DNA of 64,000 bases from an uncultured Lachnospiraceae bacterium (GTDB taxonomy: Bacteria > Bacillota > Clostridia > Lachnospirales > Lachnospiraceae): positions 19,127-83,126 of the forward strand of contig CAMEOT010000011.1 of the NCBI GenBank assembly GCA_945929965.1. Reading direction: 5' to 3'. Position 1 is the stretch's first letter. The number at the start of each line of letters is the position of its first letter. Below, in pieces: positions 27,769-35,629 of this stretch. The position numbers were made by a program, and so were the translations under genes. Under the pieces are notes generated by a model that made no database searches, had not been told where the DNA came from, and saw nothing but the letters and a program-made list of their open reading frames with translations.

Positions 27769-28407
27769 ATGAAGATAGCTTTGATCAATGAAAACAGTCA
27801 GGCTGCCAAGAATGAAATGATCTGTGCTACTCTTAAAAAAGTAGTAGAGCCCATGGGTCATGAAGTATTCAACTATGGTATGTGCGGCGCAGAGGATCCC
27901 AATTCCCTGACCTACGTACAGAACGGTATTCTGGCAGCAGTTCTTTTGAACTCCGGTGCAGCGGATTTCGTGATCACCGGATGCGGAACCGGCGAAGGTG
28001 CCATGCTTGCATGCAATTCTTTCCCCAAGGTTCTGTGCGGACATATTGAGTCCCCTCTGGATGCTTACCTGTTCTCTCAGGTAAACGACGGTAACTGTGT
28101 GGCACTTCCTTTTGCTGAGAACTTCGGCTGGGGCGGTGAACTGAATTTACAGTATACCTTTGAAAAGCTGTTCTGTGCTCCCGGCGGCGGTGGATATCCC
28201 CCTGAGAGAGTGGTTCCCGAGCAGCGCAACAAGAAGATCCTGGATCAGGTAAAGGAAGTAACTCATACCGATATGGTTACTATCCTGAAGAATCTGGATC
28301 GTGAACTGGTAAAGGGCGCTTTATCCGGTGCCAAGTTTAAGGAGTATTTCTTCGCAAACTGCAAGTGCGACAAGATCGCTGAGGCAGTGAAGGAAGTACT
28401 GGCATAA
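27769..28407 (+). CDS. RpiB/LacAB-family isomerase (DhuI-like)
   Basis: The 212-residue product belongs to the ribose-5-phosphate isomerase B/LacAB family: MKIALINENSQAAKNE at the start and the active-site cysteine loop ITGCGTGEGAML near residues 71-82. It is longer than RpiB (about 150), with a C-terminal extension ending in a CKCDKIAEAVKEV segment. Streptococcal DhuI, a member of this family, isomerises the same 5-keto-4-deoxyuronate as KduI. Its place in this operon suggests that role or a related uronate. The ATG at 27769 with AAAAGGAG upstream is the likely start. The true substrate is not readable. Confidence 0.8.
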   Translation: MKIALINENSQAAKNEMICATLKKVVEPMGHEVFNYGMCGAEDPNSLTYVQNGILAAVLLNSGAADFVITGCGTGEGAMLACNSFPKVLCGHIESPLDAYLFSQVNDGNCVALPFAENFGWGGELNLQYTFEKLFCAPGGGGYPPERVVPEQRNKKILDQVKEVTHTDMVTILKNLDRELVKGALSGAKFKEYFFANCKCDKIAEAVKEVLA

Positions 28408-28503
28408 AAGTACTGGCTTAATTTTGCAGAAATATTTTCGGCAGGATCTCCTGCGAAGATTTTTCACATATCTATTAGTCTATAAGACAGAAAGGTGTTA
28501 TTT

Positions 28504-29469
28504 ATGAACGCAGTATTAGAGCAAATCAGCAAAATCGGTATCGTACCGGTTGTAAAAATTGACAACGCAGCAGATGCACTTCCTCTGGCAAAGGCACTTT
28601 GCGCAGGTGGACTTCCCTGTGCAGAGGTTACCTTCCGTACCAGCGCAGCAGCAGAAGCTATCAAGATCATGACCGACAACTTCCCCAGCATGTGTGTTGG
28701 TGCAGGTACCGTTCTGAACGCAGAGCAGGTTGACGCAGCAGTAGCAGCAGGCGCTAAGTTCATCGTAAGCCCCGGCTTAAATCCCAGAACCGTTAAGTAT
28801 TGTGTAGAGAAGAACATTCCTATCACTCCCGGTACTTCCAGCCCCAGCGACATCGAGCAGGCTATCGAACTTGGCCTGGATGTAGTTAAGTTCTTCCCCG
28901 CTGAGCAGTCCGGCGGTCTGGCTAAGATCAAGGCTATGGCAGCTCCTTATGTAAACATGAAGTTCATGCCTACCGGCGGTGTAAACGCTAAGAACCTGAC
29001 TTCTTACCTTGACTTCCCCAAGATCATCGCCTGCGGTGGTTCCTGGATGGTTCCCGGTGACCTGATCAACGCCGGTGAGTGGGACAAGATCGAACAGCTG
29101 ACCAGAGAAGCAGTACAGACCATGCTGGGCTTCGAACTGGCTCATGTTGGTGTTAATGCAGAGAACGAGGAAGAGGCTGTTAAGGCTGCGAACCGTTTCG
29201 CACTCATCTTCGGTATGCCCGCTAAGGTTGGCAACAGCTCCGTATTCGCAGGATCTGCTCTGGAAGTTATGAAGACTCCTTACCTGGGCAAGAACGGCCA
29301 CATCGCTGTTAAGACCAACTACATCGAGAGAGCTGTCAACTACCTGAGCACTGTTCTGGGTGTTGAGTTCAATGAAGAGTCCGCTAAGAGAGATGCCAAG
29401 GGCAACCTGAAGGCTATCTACCTGAAGGAAGAGATCGGTGGCTTCGCAGTTCATCTGGTACAGAAATAA
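28504..29469 (+). CDS. KDPG/KHG aldolase with C-terminal VOC-like domain
   Basis: Residues 1-205 are a class I 2-keto-3-deoxy-6-phosphogluconate aldolase: EVTFRTSAAAEAI with Glu41, VGAGTVLN, the Schiff-base lysine in VVKFFPAE (Lys129), and MPTGGVN. It splits KDPG to pyruvate and glyceraldehyde-3-phosphate. Residues about 208-321 form an extra domain (FELAHVGVNAENEEEAVKAANRF in two parts, then GHIAVKTNYIERAVNYL, GGFAVHLVQ) that looks like a glyoxalase/VOC fold. Normal KDPG aldolases stop near 210 residues. The start at 28504 has AGAAAGGTG upstream. The domain's role is unknown; it might bind a metal or a uronate as an effector. Confidence 0.88.
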   Translation: MNAVLEQISKIGIVPVVKIDNAADALPLAKALCAGGLPCAEVTFRTSAAAEAIKIMTDNFPSMCVGAGTVLNAEQVDAAVAAGAKFIVSPGLNPRTVKYCVEKNIPITPGTSSPSDIEQAIELGLDVVKFFPAEQSGGLAKIKAMAAPYVNMKFMPTGGVNAKNLTSYLDFPKIIACGGSWMVPGDLINAGEWDKIEQLTREAVQTMLGFELAHVGVNAENEEEAVKAANRFALIFGMPAKVGNSSVFAGSALEVMKTPYLGKNGHIAVKTNYIERAVNYLSTVLGVEFNEESAKRDAKGNLKAIYLKEEIGGFAVHLVQK

Positions 29470-29493
29470 ATCATAAGCAAATTTTAAGCCGTA

Positions 29494-29723
29494 CGGTTGC
29501 AGCAACTGCATATTTCAGTTTCAGACGCGCTTCCGCTGTAATATAGCGATTACACGGTGAAATGAATAGGATTTAGAACAATCAGGTTGGACGGTTGCGT
29601 GTTCCGACACGGACTTTAACCGACCGTCGGTACTTAGATGCTGTATTTTAGCATCTTACGTACCGCTACGGGAGGGCCGAAGCGAGAGCGGGTCCGTGAC
29701 GGAATATGCAATCGGAACAACCG
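29494..29723 (+). ncRNA. Folded 230-nt element upstream of kdgK
   Basis: The 296-bp gap before kdgK contains long-range and local pairings. Outer arms CGGTTG (29494-29499) and TGCATATT (29507-29514) pair with AATATGCA (29703-29710) and CAACCG (29718-29723). Inside are CGTGT/ACACG around TCCG (29598-29611), and a long hairpin CGGTAC..AGATGCT / AGCATCT..GTACCG (29628-29665). No T-run follows any stem, so it is not a simple terminator. It may be an RNA element within the operon transcript or an inserted repeat. It matches no riboswitch class that I recognise by eye. Confidence 0.5.
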
Positions 29724-29765
29724 AGGATAATAGACAATTTTAATTTGAGAAAGGAATATACCAAA

Positions 29766-30797
29766 ATGGCAAAAGTAATTACCATGGGTGAGATCATGCT
29801 GAGACTGTCCACCCCCAACAACGAGAAATTTATCCAGGCAGACGAGTTCGATATCAACTACGGCGGCGGTGAAGCTAACGTAGCAGTATCTCTGGCTAAC
29901 TACGGTCATGACGCTGAGTTCGTTACCGCAGTTCCCGACAACGAGATCGGTGAGTGCGCAGTAGCAGCTCTGAGAAAGTACAACGTAGAGACCAAGCACA
30001 TCGCAAGATGCGGTGAGAGACTGGGTATCTACTACCTGGAGAGCGGTTCTTCCATGAGACCTTCCAAGGTTGTATACGATAGAGCACATTCCTCTATCTC
30101 TACCGCAACCGAGGCAGACTTCAACTTCGATGAGATCTTCGAAGGCGCTGACTGGTTCCACTTCACCGGTATTACCCCCGCTGTATCCGACGCTGCTGCA
30201 GAGCTGACCGAAAAGGCTCTGATCGCTGCTAAGAAGCACGGCGTAAAGGTATCCGTAGACCTGAACTTCCGTAAGAAGCTGTGGAGCTCCGAGAAGGCTC
30301 AGAAGGTTATGACCAACCTGATGAAGTACGTTGATGTATGTATCGGTAACGAAGAAGATGCTGAACTGGTACTTGGCTTCAAGCCCGGCGATACCGATGT
30401 TACCAGCGGTGAGCTGGAGCTGGCTGGTTACAAGTCCATCTTCGAGCAGATGGTTGACAAGTTCAACTTCGAGTACTGCGTATCCTCTCTGCGTGTAAGC
30501 CATTCCGCTTCCGATAACGGCTGGTCTGCTTGCATCTACTCCAGAGATACAAAGGAGTTCTATCACTCCAAAGAGTACAGCATCCATCCCATCGTTGACC
30601 GTGTAGGCGGCGGCGATTCCTTCGCAGGCGGCGTGATCTGCGGTATGCTGGATGGCAAGAACTTCAAGGATGCTCTTGAGTACGGCGTAGCTGCATCTGC
30701 TCTGAAGCACACCATCCCCGGCGACTTCAACCTGGTATCCAGAAAAGAAGTTGAGACCCTAGCTGGCGGCGACGCTTCCGGACGTGTACAGAGATAA
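29766..30797 (+). CDS. kdgK: 2-keto-3-deoxygluconate kinase (PfkB family)
   Basis: The 343-residue sugar kinase phosphorylates KDG to KDPG, the aldolase substrate. It opens with ITMGEIMLRLS, has YGGGEANVAVSLANYG near residue 36, and the PfkB signature with catalytic aspartate in DRVGGGDSFAGG near 280-291. The ATG at 29766 has AGAAAGGAA upstream; an in-frame ATG at 29706 lies inside the folded element and is less likely. It completes the route from unsaturated uronate to pyruvate. No lyase or transporter is present in the window. Confidence 0.93.
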   Translation: MAKVITMGEIMLRLSTPNNEKFIQADEFDINYGGGEANVAVSLANYGHDAEFVTAVPDNEIGECAVAALRKYNVETKHIARCGERLGIYYLESGSSMRPSKVVYDRAHSSISTATEADFNFDEIFEGADWFHFTGITPAVSDAAAELTEKALIAAKKHGVKVSVDLNFRKKLWSSEKAQKVMTNLMKYVDVCIGNEEDAELVLGFKPGDTDVTSGELELAGYKSIFEQMVDKFNFEYCVSSLRVSHSASDNGWSACIYSRDTKEFYHSKEYSIHPIVDRVGGGDSFAGGVICGMLDGKNFKDALEYGVAASALKHTIPGDFNLVSRKEVETLAGGDASGRVQR

Positions 30798-30830
30798 TCT
30801 TCTGGAAACAGAATAGTGTAAAAATAAAAA

Positions 30831-30868
30831 AATTCACCTGCGTGGTAACATGCAGGTGAGTTTTTTGT
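30831..30868. terminator. Bidirectional terminator between kdgK and pyrI
   Basis: CACCTGCGTG and CATGCAGGTG pair around a short loop, flanked by AAAAAAATT on the left and TTTTTTG on the right, so it can end both the uronate operon and the pyr genes that approach from the other side. Confidence 0.85.
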
Positions 30869-30892
30869 TTTGACATCTTATGATCTGAAGAT

Positions 30893-31321
30893 TTAGCTTT
30901 CGCTGTATTTCTCTTCGCAGTATTTGCAGCGGTAGATTTCTTTTTTCTCATCGGAGAGGACGAATACGTGGGGCAGTCCCTGCTCGATGGAAGTGATGCA
31001 TCTGGGGTTGCGGCATTTGATGACGTTTTTGATCTGTTTGGGAAGTACCAGTTCCTTCTTCTCTACGATCTCACCGTTTTTGATGACGTTGACGGTGATG
31101 TTGTGGTCGATGAATGCCAGTACATCCAGATCCAGCATATCGATATCACATTCTACTTTCAGAATGTCCTTTTTGCCCATTTTTCCGCTGCGGGCATTTT
31201 TGATGATAGCAACGGTGCAGTCTAACTTATCCAGCTGAAGGTGCTCATAGATCGAGAGACTTTTTCCGGCTTTGATATGATCGAGGACGAAGCCCTCTTC
31301 GATTTTTCCTACATTTAACAT
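30893..31321 (-). CDS. pyrI: Aspartate carbamoyltransferase regulatory subunit
   Basis: The 142-residue protein matches PyrI, which binds nucleotide effectors and joins PyrB trimers. The nucleotide-binding half begins MLNVGKIEEGFVLDHI. The zinc half has CRNPRCIT and CKYCEEKY, giving the four zinc cysteines. The ATG at 31321 is chosen because GGAG lies seven bases before it; an upstream ATG at 31333 is in frame. It follows pyrB by 91 bp, the usual order. Confidence 0.94.
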   Translation of the reverse strand: MLNVGKIEEGFVLDHIKAGKSLSIYEHLQLDKLDCTVAIIKNARSGKMGKKDILKVECDIDMLDLDVLAFIDHNITVNVIKNGEIVEKKELVLPKQIKNVIKCRNPRCITSIEQGLPHVFVLSDEKKEIYRCKYCEEKYSES

Positions 31322-31412
31322 AGTAATCTCCATTCTGCAGGCACAGAGTGCTGCGTATGTTAACTTTAATATACGAATTCATAAGATAATTTTGCGGTCA
31401 GATGCCGGAAAA

Positions 31413-32324
31413 TTATGCCAGACCCAGCAAAGTCAGGATCAGGGCCATACGGACGTAGACACCGAACTGTGCCTGTTTGAAATAGGCGGCTCTGGGATCG
31501 TCATCGATCTCCACGGAGATCTCATTGACTCTGGGAAGGGGATGCAGCACCAGCATGTCGGGCTTCGCCAGTTCCATTTTTTCCGGAGTCAGTACATAGA
31601 AATCTTTCAGGCGGACGTAATCCTCTTCGTTGAAGAAACGTTCCTTCTGCACACGGGTCATGTATAAGAGATCCAACTCCGGCATCACATCTTCGAGACG
31701 GATAACTTCCTGGAAAGGAATGCCTTTCTCACGGAGCATGTCGGTGACATAGTCGGGGATCTTCAGTTCTTCGGGAGAGATAAAGATGAATTTGATGCCT
31801 TCATAGCGCACCAGTGCGTTGATCAGGGAGTGTACGGTACGGCCGAATTTCAGGTCACCGCACAGACCGATGGTAAAATTATTCAGATCGCCGTGGAGGC
31901 TGCGGATGGTCTGCAGGTCGGTCAGGGTCTGGGTGGGATGCTGATGTCCACCGTCACCGGCATTGATCACGGGGATCAGGGATTTCTCTGCCGCTACCAT
32001 GGGAGCGCCTTCCTTGGGATGGCGCATAGCGCAGATGTCCGCATAGCAGGAGATGATGCGGATGGTATCGGATACACTTTCTCCCTTAGAAGCAGAAGAG
32101 GAAGCCGCATCGGAGAAGCCGATGACTCTGCCGCCTAAACGTGTCATGGCGGATTCAAAGCTTAAACGTGTGCGAGTGCTGGGCTCGTAGAAGCAGGTGG
32201 CGAGGATCTTGCCGTCGCATTTGTGGGCGTATTTGGCGGGATCCTTCTCAATGTCGTCTGCCAGAGCGAACAGCTTGTCCAGTTCCTCAACAGAGAAGTC
32301 AAGTGGGTTCATCAAGTGTCTCAT
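31413..32324 (-). CDS. pyrB: Aspartate carbamoyltransferase catalytic subunit
   Basis: The 303-residue enzyme makes carbamoyl-aspartate in pyrimidine synthesis. It has the carbamoyl-phosphate loop [12 protein letters not shown] near residues 51-62, [14 protein letters not shown] near 130, and [10 protein letters not shown] near 262. Together with pyrI it should form an allosteric holoenzyme. No other pyr gene is nearby. A leader of about 170 nt with several hairpins precedes it. Confidence 0.96.
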   Translation of the reverse strand: MRHLMNPLDFSVEELDKLFALADDIEKDPAKYAHKCDGKILATCFYEPSTRTRLSFESAMTRLGGRVIGFSDAASSSASKGESVSDTIRIISCYADICAMRHPKEGAPMVAAEKSLIPVINAGDGGHQHPTQTLTDLQTIRSLHGDLNNFTIGLCGDLKFGRTVHSLINALVRYEGIKFIFISPEELKIPDYVTDMLREKGIPFQEVIRLEDVMPELDLLYMTRVQKERFFNEEDYVRLKDFYVLTPEKMELAKPDMLVLHPLPRVNEISVEIDDDPRAAYFKQAQFGVYVRMALILTLLGLA

Positions 32325-32409
32325 TTTTTCATTTCCTCATTTCTGCGCTGCTATTTTCGACACAGTGACTGTACGGAATAGAAGAATCCGTGCTCACTTG
32401 TGTATGCGA

Positions 32410-32485
32410 CATCATAAGAATACAGCGCTTTTCTTATGATGCGGGTAGAAACAGGGTCCGCAAAAAGCGGACAGCTCATACCCTG
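32410..32485 (-). promoter_or_regulatory. Hairpin-rich leader of pyrBI
   Basis: Reading toward pyrB, an outer CAGGGT/ACCCTG pair (32452-32457 with 32480-32485) encloses GTCCGC/GCGGAC (32457-32462 with 32466-32471). Next comes a perfect 11-bp hairpin (32410-32420 with 32431-32441). None of these stems has a U-run, so a classical attenuator is not obvious. The layout suggests post-initiation control of pyrB but the mechanism is open. Confidence 0.4.
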
Positions 32486-32490
32486 ACCAG

Positions 32491-32523
32491 AAAAAAGTCG
32501 AAGAGGAAAAACTCTTCGACTTT
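32491..32523 (-). terminator. Terminator of the nitroreductase gene
   Basis: AAAGTCGAAGAG (32494-32505) pairs perfectly with CTCTTCGACTTT (32512-32523), and on the minus strand the stem ends in TTTTTT. It lies five bases after the nitroreductase stop. Confidence 0.9.
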
Positions 32524-32527
32524 AAAA

Positions 32528-33067
32528 TTACTGTTGATAAGATAATAGATCCGTTACGGGTTTCCGTTTGGGAGCAACGGGTGCTTCTGCGGGATAACCG
32601 ATGGGGATCAGTGCGATCAGGTCCTGATTTTCAGGAATCTCAAGGAGATCAGCAGCTTCCTGCTGATCGAAAATACCCATGATCACGGTGCCAAGGCCCT
32701 GCTCGTAAGCAGCCAGGCAAAAGGCTTCGCTGGCAACACCGGCATCGAACATCTGCCATGCATCGCCTCTGGCGGTAGTGAAGGAGCCGTCTCTCTCGAA
32801 ACCGCTTCTGCCCTTTATCACGGTTACTGCAACGACCATGGGAGCGTTCTCCATGATCTTGCCATTACCCGGGAAGGAGGAAGTACATGCTGCCAGTTTC
32901 GTTTTCTTTTCGCCTTCAACAGCGATATAACGAACGATTTGCGTATGCTTCCAGCTGGGAGCATAAGAAGCTGTCTCTACGATCTGAGCCAGAAGCTCAT
33001 GAGATACCGGCTGATCCGTATACTGACGGATACTTCTGCGGCCTGTGATACATTCTTTTGCGGTCAT
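32528..33067 (-). CDS. Nitroreductase-family protein
   Basis: The 179-residue protein is an FMN-dependent nitroreductase-like oxidoreductase. It starts with GRRSIRQYTDQPVS near residues 9-22, the usual FMN phosphate-binding block, and has GLGTVIMGIFDQQEAADLL near 125-143 and a Pro-rich IPIGYPAEAPVAPKRK end. It is at the short end of the family. Its substrate cannot be named. It has its own promoter, an AGGAGG ribosome site and its own terminator, so it is a single-gene unit. Confidence 0.87.
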   Translation of the reverse strand: MTAKECITGRRSIRQYTDQPVSHELLAQIVETASYAPSWKHTQIVRYIAVEGEKKTKLAACTSSFPGNGKIMENAPMVVAVTVIKGRSGFERDGSFTTARGDAWQMFDAGVASEAFCLAAYEQGLGTVIMGIFDQQEAADLLEIPENQDLIALIPIGYPAEAPVAPKRKPVTDLLSYQQ

Positions 33068-33099
33068 TGTTTATCCTCCTGTATTTTTGCATTTGTAAT

Positions 33100-33128
33100 A
33101 TAATAGCATTTCTGAAGGGTAGAATCAA
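33100..33128 (-). promoter_or_regulatory. Sigma-A promoter of the nitroreductase gene
   Basis: On the minus strand TTGATT (33128-33123) and TATTAT (33105-33100) are 17 bases apart, 33 bases before the start codon. Confidence 0.65.
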
Positions 33129-33181
33129 GCAGAATAAAGTGAAAAAATATATAAAATTTGTATGACTATGACAGAAAGGTT

Positions 33182-33210
33182 TTGCATTCCCGGATAGGAT
33201 ATCATATAAT
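33182..33210 (+). promoter_or_regulatory. Sigma-A promoter of the PH-domain gene
   Basis: TTGCAT (33182-33187) and TATAAT (33205-33210) are 17 bases apart. A leader of about 100 nt precedes the start codon; it has no strong hairpin. Confidence 0.65.
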
Positions 33211-33316
33211 GAGGCAAAGAGAACTATACCGAGGAAGCGGATCGTGTAAAAGCAGGTTCCACTGTACGTTACAGATGACTGTGGGACATTAGACCAAGCA
33301 ATAAAAGGAGGGCACT

Positions 33317-33697
33317 ATGTCAGTAGAATTTGTGGAAAAGAAGCGCTGGTTATTTTTAGGATTACCTTTTACTTTTACCAAGTATGTGATCAAAGAGGAT
33401 ATGATCACTGTGGATACGGGTGTGTTCACCAAGGTGGAGAATGACTGTTATATGTACAAGGTACAGGATGTGGAGCATACGGCAAGTATCTGGGAGAGAA
33501 TGGCAGGACTTGGCTCCATTGTCTGTTATACCGGTGATACTACTCATCCCAAACTGTTGATCGAGCATATCCGCAACTCCAAGCAGATCAAGGAATTTAT
33601 TTTGAAGGAGTCAGAGGAAGCCAGATTGAAGCGCAGAACCGTGAACATGCTGGATATCGGTTCCGGAGAGCTCGGGGATATTGACGATATACAGTAA
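33317..33697 (+). CDS. PH-domain (YdbS/bPH2-like) small protein
   Basis: The 126-residue protein looks like a single bacterial pleckstrin-homology domain (DUF304-like): WLFLGLPFTFTKYVIKEDMITVDTG forms the first strands (quoted in part: KYVIKEDMITVDTG), then VQDVEHTASIWERM and HIRNSKQIKEFI. The tail from about residue 98 is charged. There is no membrane helix, unlike YdbS. Its function is not known. It has a good AAAGGAGGG ribosome site. Confidence 0.7.
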   Translation: MSVEFVEKKRWLFLGLPFTFTKYVIKEDMITVDTGVFTKVENDCYMYKVQDVEHTASIWERMAGLGSIVCYTGDTTHPKLLIEHIRNSKQIKEFILKESEEARLKRRTVNMLDIGSGELGDIDDIQ

Positions 33698-33730
33698 TAT
33701 TGAGAAACAAGTATACATGTGTATGAGAGA

Positions 33731-33756
33731 CGGGACCTTCCGGGGTCCTGTTTTTT
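33731..33756 (+). terminator. Terminator or attenuator just before the MATE gene
   Basis: CGGGACC and GGTCCTG pair around TTCCGG and are followed by TTTTTT. The MATE start codon lies only 16 bases downstream, so either the transporter depends on read-through or the hairpin acts as an attenuator. Confidence 0.7.
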
Positions 33757-33771
33757 CGGGAGAAGAGATTT

Positions 33772-35145
33772 ATGGAACTTGATATGACGAAGGGCAGCCC
33801 TTCTAAGCTGATTACGAAATTTATCATTCCTATTATCATAGGTAATATTTTCCAACAGTTATACAGTATGGTGGATACCATTATCGTGGGTCGGTTCGTA
33901 GGTGTAGATGCATTGGCGGCAGTAGGAGCCACCGGGTCGGTAAGCTTCCTGATCCTGGGATTTACCCAGGGACTGACCACCGGATTTACTGTGCTGACGG
34001 CACAACGCTTCGGAGCCGGGGACCGGGAGGGGATGCGCAAAAGTATCGGAAGCGCAGCCATCCTGTCGGTGATCGTGACGATCGTGATGACAGCAGTCAG
34101 TATGGCCGGCATGGACAGCCTGCTTCGGGTGATGAATACTCCGGAAGATATTTTCGATATGACGAAGGAATACATTATGATCATCTGTGCGGGAATTGTC
34201 TGCAATGTATTGTATAACCTGTTGTCCAGTATCCTGCGTGCCATCGGCAACAGTGTGGTGCCGTTAGTATTGCTGGTGATCGCTTCGGTGACGAATATTG
34301 TCCTGGACTATGTACTGATCGTTTACGGTCATATGGGAGTGGGCGGTGCAGCTTATGCTACTATCATTTCTCAGGGATTATCCGGTGTACTGTGTCTGAT
34401 TTATATTATTAAGAGCGTACCTTCACTGCATATCCGTCCGGAGCATTGCAGACTGGAAAGTCAGTGTGTGAAAAACCAGTTGACCGTGGGAATTCCCATG
34501 GCACTGCAGTTTTCCATTACTGCAATCGGCACCATTCTGGTACAGGCAGCACTGAATCTGCTGGGTTCTACCGTGGTGGCATCTTATTCTGTGTCCTGCA
34601 AGGTGGAGCAGCTGGTGACACAGCCCTTTGCCGCAATGGGTGTGACTATGGCAACTTACTGCGCACAGAACCGCGGTATCAATGATCTGGACCGTATACG
34701 GAAGGGCGTGAAAGCTGCCAATATCATGTCCGGTGTCTATGCGGTGATTGTCTACGGACTGGTATATATAGCGCTTCCTTATATTGTACCGCTGTTTATC
34801 TCCGAACAGGTTGAGATGGTATGCGGCTACGCCAGAACGTATATTACTATCTGTGGCATGTTCTTCATTCCGCTGGGAATGATATTTATCTTCCGAAATG
34901 CGCTGCAGGGCTGTGGCTTCGGCTTCATGCCCATGATGGGCGGAGTGGTGGAACTGTTGAGCCGTGGTATCGTGGCTTTTGCGGCAGCGCATCTGATGAG
35001 TTATGTGGGTGTGTGCTTTGCTAATGCCTCAGCATGGCTGACCGCAGGTATTTTCCTCTGGATCGCTTATCATTTCCTTATGAAGAAGATGGTGCGGGAC
35101 AAAAAGGCTCATGAGGAACGGATGCTGGCGGAAGCAATGCAGTAA
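33772..35145 (+). CDS. MATE-family efflux transporter
   Basis: The 457-residue protein has 12 predicted membrane helices. The N-terminal GSPSKLITKFIIPIIIGNIFQQLYSMVDTIIVGRFVG block (seen as PIIIGNIFQQLYSMVDT and IIVGRFVG) is the typical MATE signature, repeated more weakly after residue 235. MATE proteins export drugs or cationic compounds with Na+ or H+. The substrate is unknown. The GGGAGAAGAG ribosome site sits directly after a terminator-like hairpin. Confidence 0.93.
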   Translation: MELDMTKGSPSKLITKFIIPIIIGNIFQQLYSMVDTIIVGRFVGVDALAAVGATGSVSFLILGFTQGLTTGFTVLTAQRFGAGDREGMRKSIGSAAILSVIVTIVMTAVSMAGMDSLLRVMNTPEDIFDMTKEYIMIICAGIVCNVLYNLLSSILRAIGNSVVPLVLLVIASVTNIVLDYVLIVYGHMGVGGAAYATIISQGLSGVLCLIYIIKSVPSLHIRPEHCRLESQCVKNQLTVGIPMALQFSITAIGTILVQAALNLLGSTVVASYSVSCKVEQLVTQPFAAMGVTMATYCAQNRGINDLDRIRKGVKAANIMSGVYAVIVYGLVYIALPYIVPLFISEQVEMVCGYARTYITICGMFFIPLGMIFIFRNALQGCGFGFMPMMGGVVELLSRGIVAFAAAHLMSYVGVCFANASAWLTAGIFLWIAYHFLMKKMVRDKKAHEERMLAEAMQ

Positions 35146-35159
35146 TGCTGTAAAACGGC

Positions 35160-35588
35160 TCAGGGCAGGATTTTTTCAAAAAACAGTCCAGCCAGGAACC
35201 ACCAGGGAGCATAGTCCAGCCGGATGATCCGGTGGATGTGGAAACGGCTTTTGCCGTAATCCCAGGGGCAGAGATCATGCTTCCACAATAGGCGCCCACT
35301 GAGATATTCCACGGTGAAGATCATTGCCATATAGAACAGCCCGCGCCCGGGACGACTGATGTGCAGGTGCTCAAATAGCCGTTTGAAGGGTACAAGCAGG
35401 CAGGCGGAGCCGTAGATAGGGAACATCCACAGGGAAGTATTACCGGTAAGACGCAGATCCCTGCGCCGAAGGGAGTGCAGCGCCGTGAACAGGATCTCCA
35501 TGCACCAGCCACACAGTCCACACAGGAGAAAGCTCCTGCCGAAGGTTTTAAAAGAGTTTGCGATGGATTTTGTCATTTTCATGGACAT
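35160..35588 (-). CDS. CmpB-type putative ABC transporter membrane protein
   Basis: The 142-residue protein has about four membrane helices and the C-terminal block CPWDYGKSRFHIHRIIRLDYAPWWFLAG (seen as CPWDYGKSRFHIHRI and IRLDYAPWWFLAG), which marks the ABC_trans_CmpB family (PF06541). Members are common in Clostridia and often stand alone; their function is not established. It converges on the MATE gene with only 14 bp between the stops and diverges from folC. Confidence 0.8.
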   Translation of the reverse strand: MSMKMTKSIANSFKTFGRSFLLCGLCGWCMEILFTALHSLRRRDLRLTGNTSLWMFPIYGSACLLVPFKRLFEHLHISRPGRGLFYMAMIFTVEYLSGRLLWKHDLCPWDYGKSRFHIHRIIRLDYAPWWFLAGLFFEKILP

Positions 35589-35629
35589 AGTATATGAAAT
35601 TTTCAGCGTATGATACGGGAGAGATTGCT

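Noticed and set aside
28464..28931. Minus-strand frame opposite the KDPG aldolase start
   Set aside because: Antisense to the aldolase core and lacking any signal of its own.
29634..30710. 358-codon minus-strand frame opposite kdgK
   Set aside because: The plus-strand kinase has full PfkB motifs; the antisense frame results from the biased codons of a highly expressed gene.
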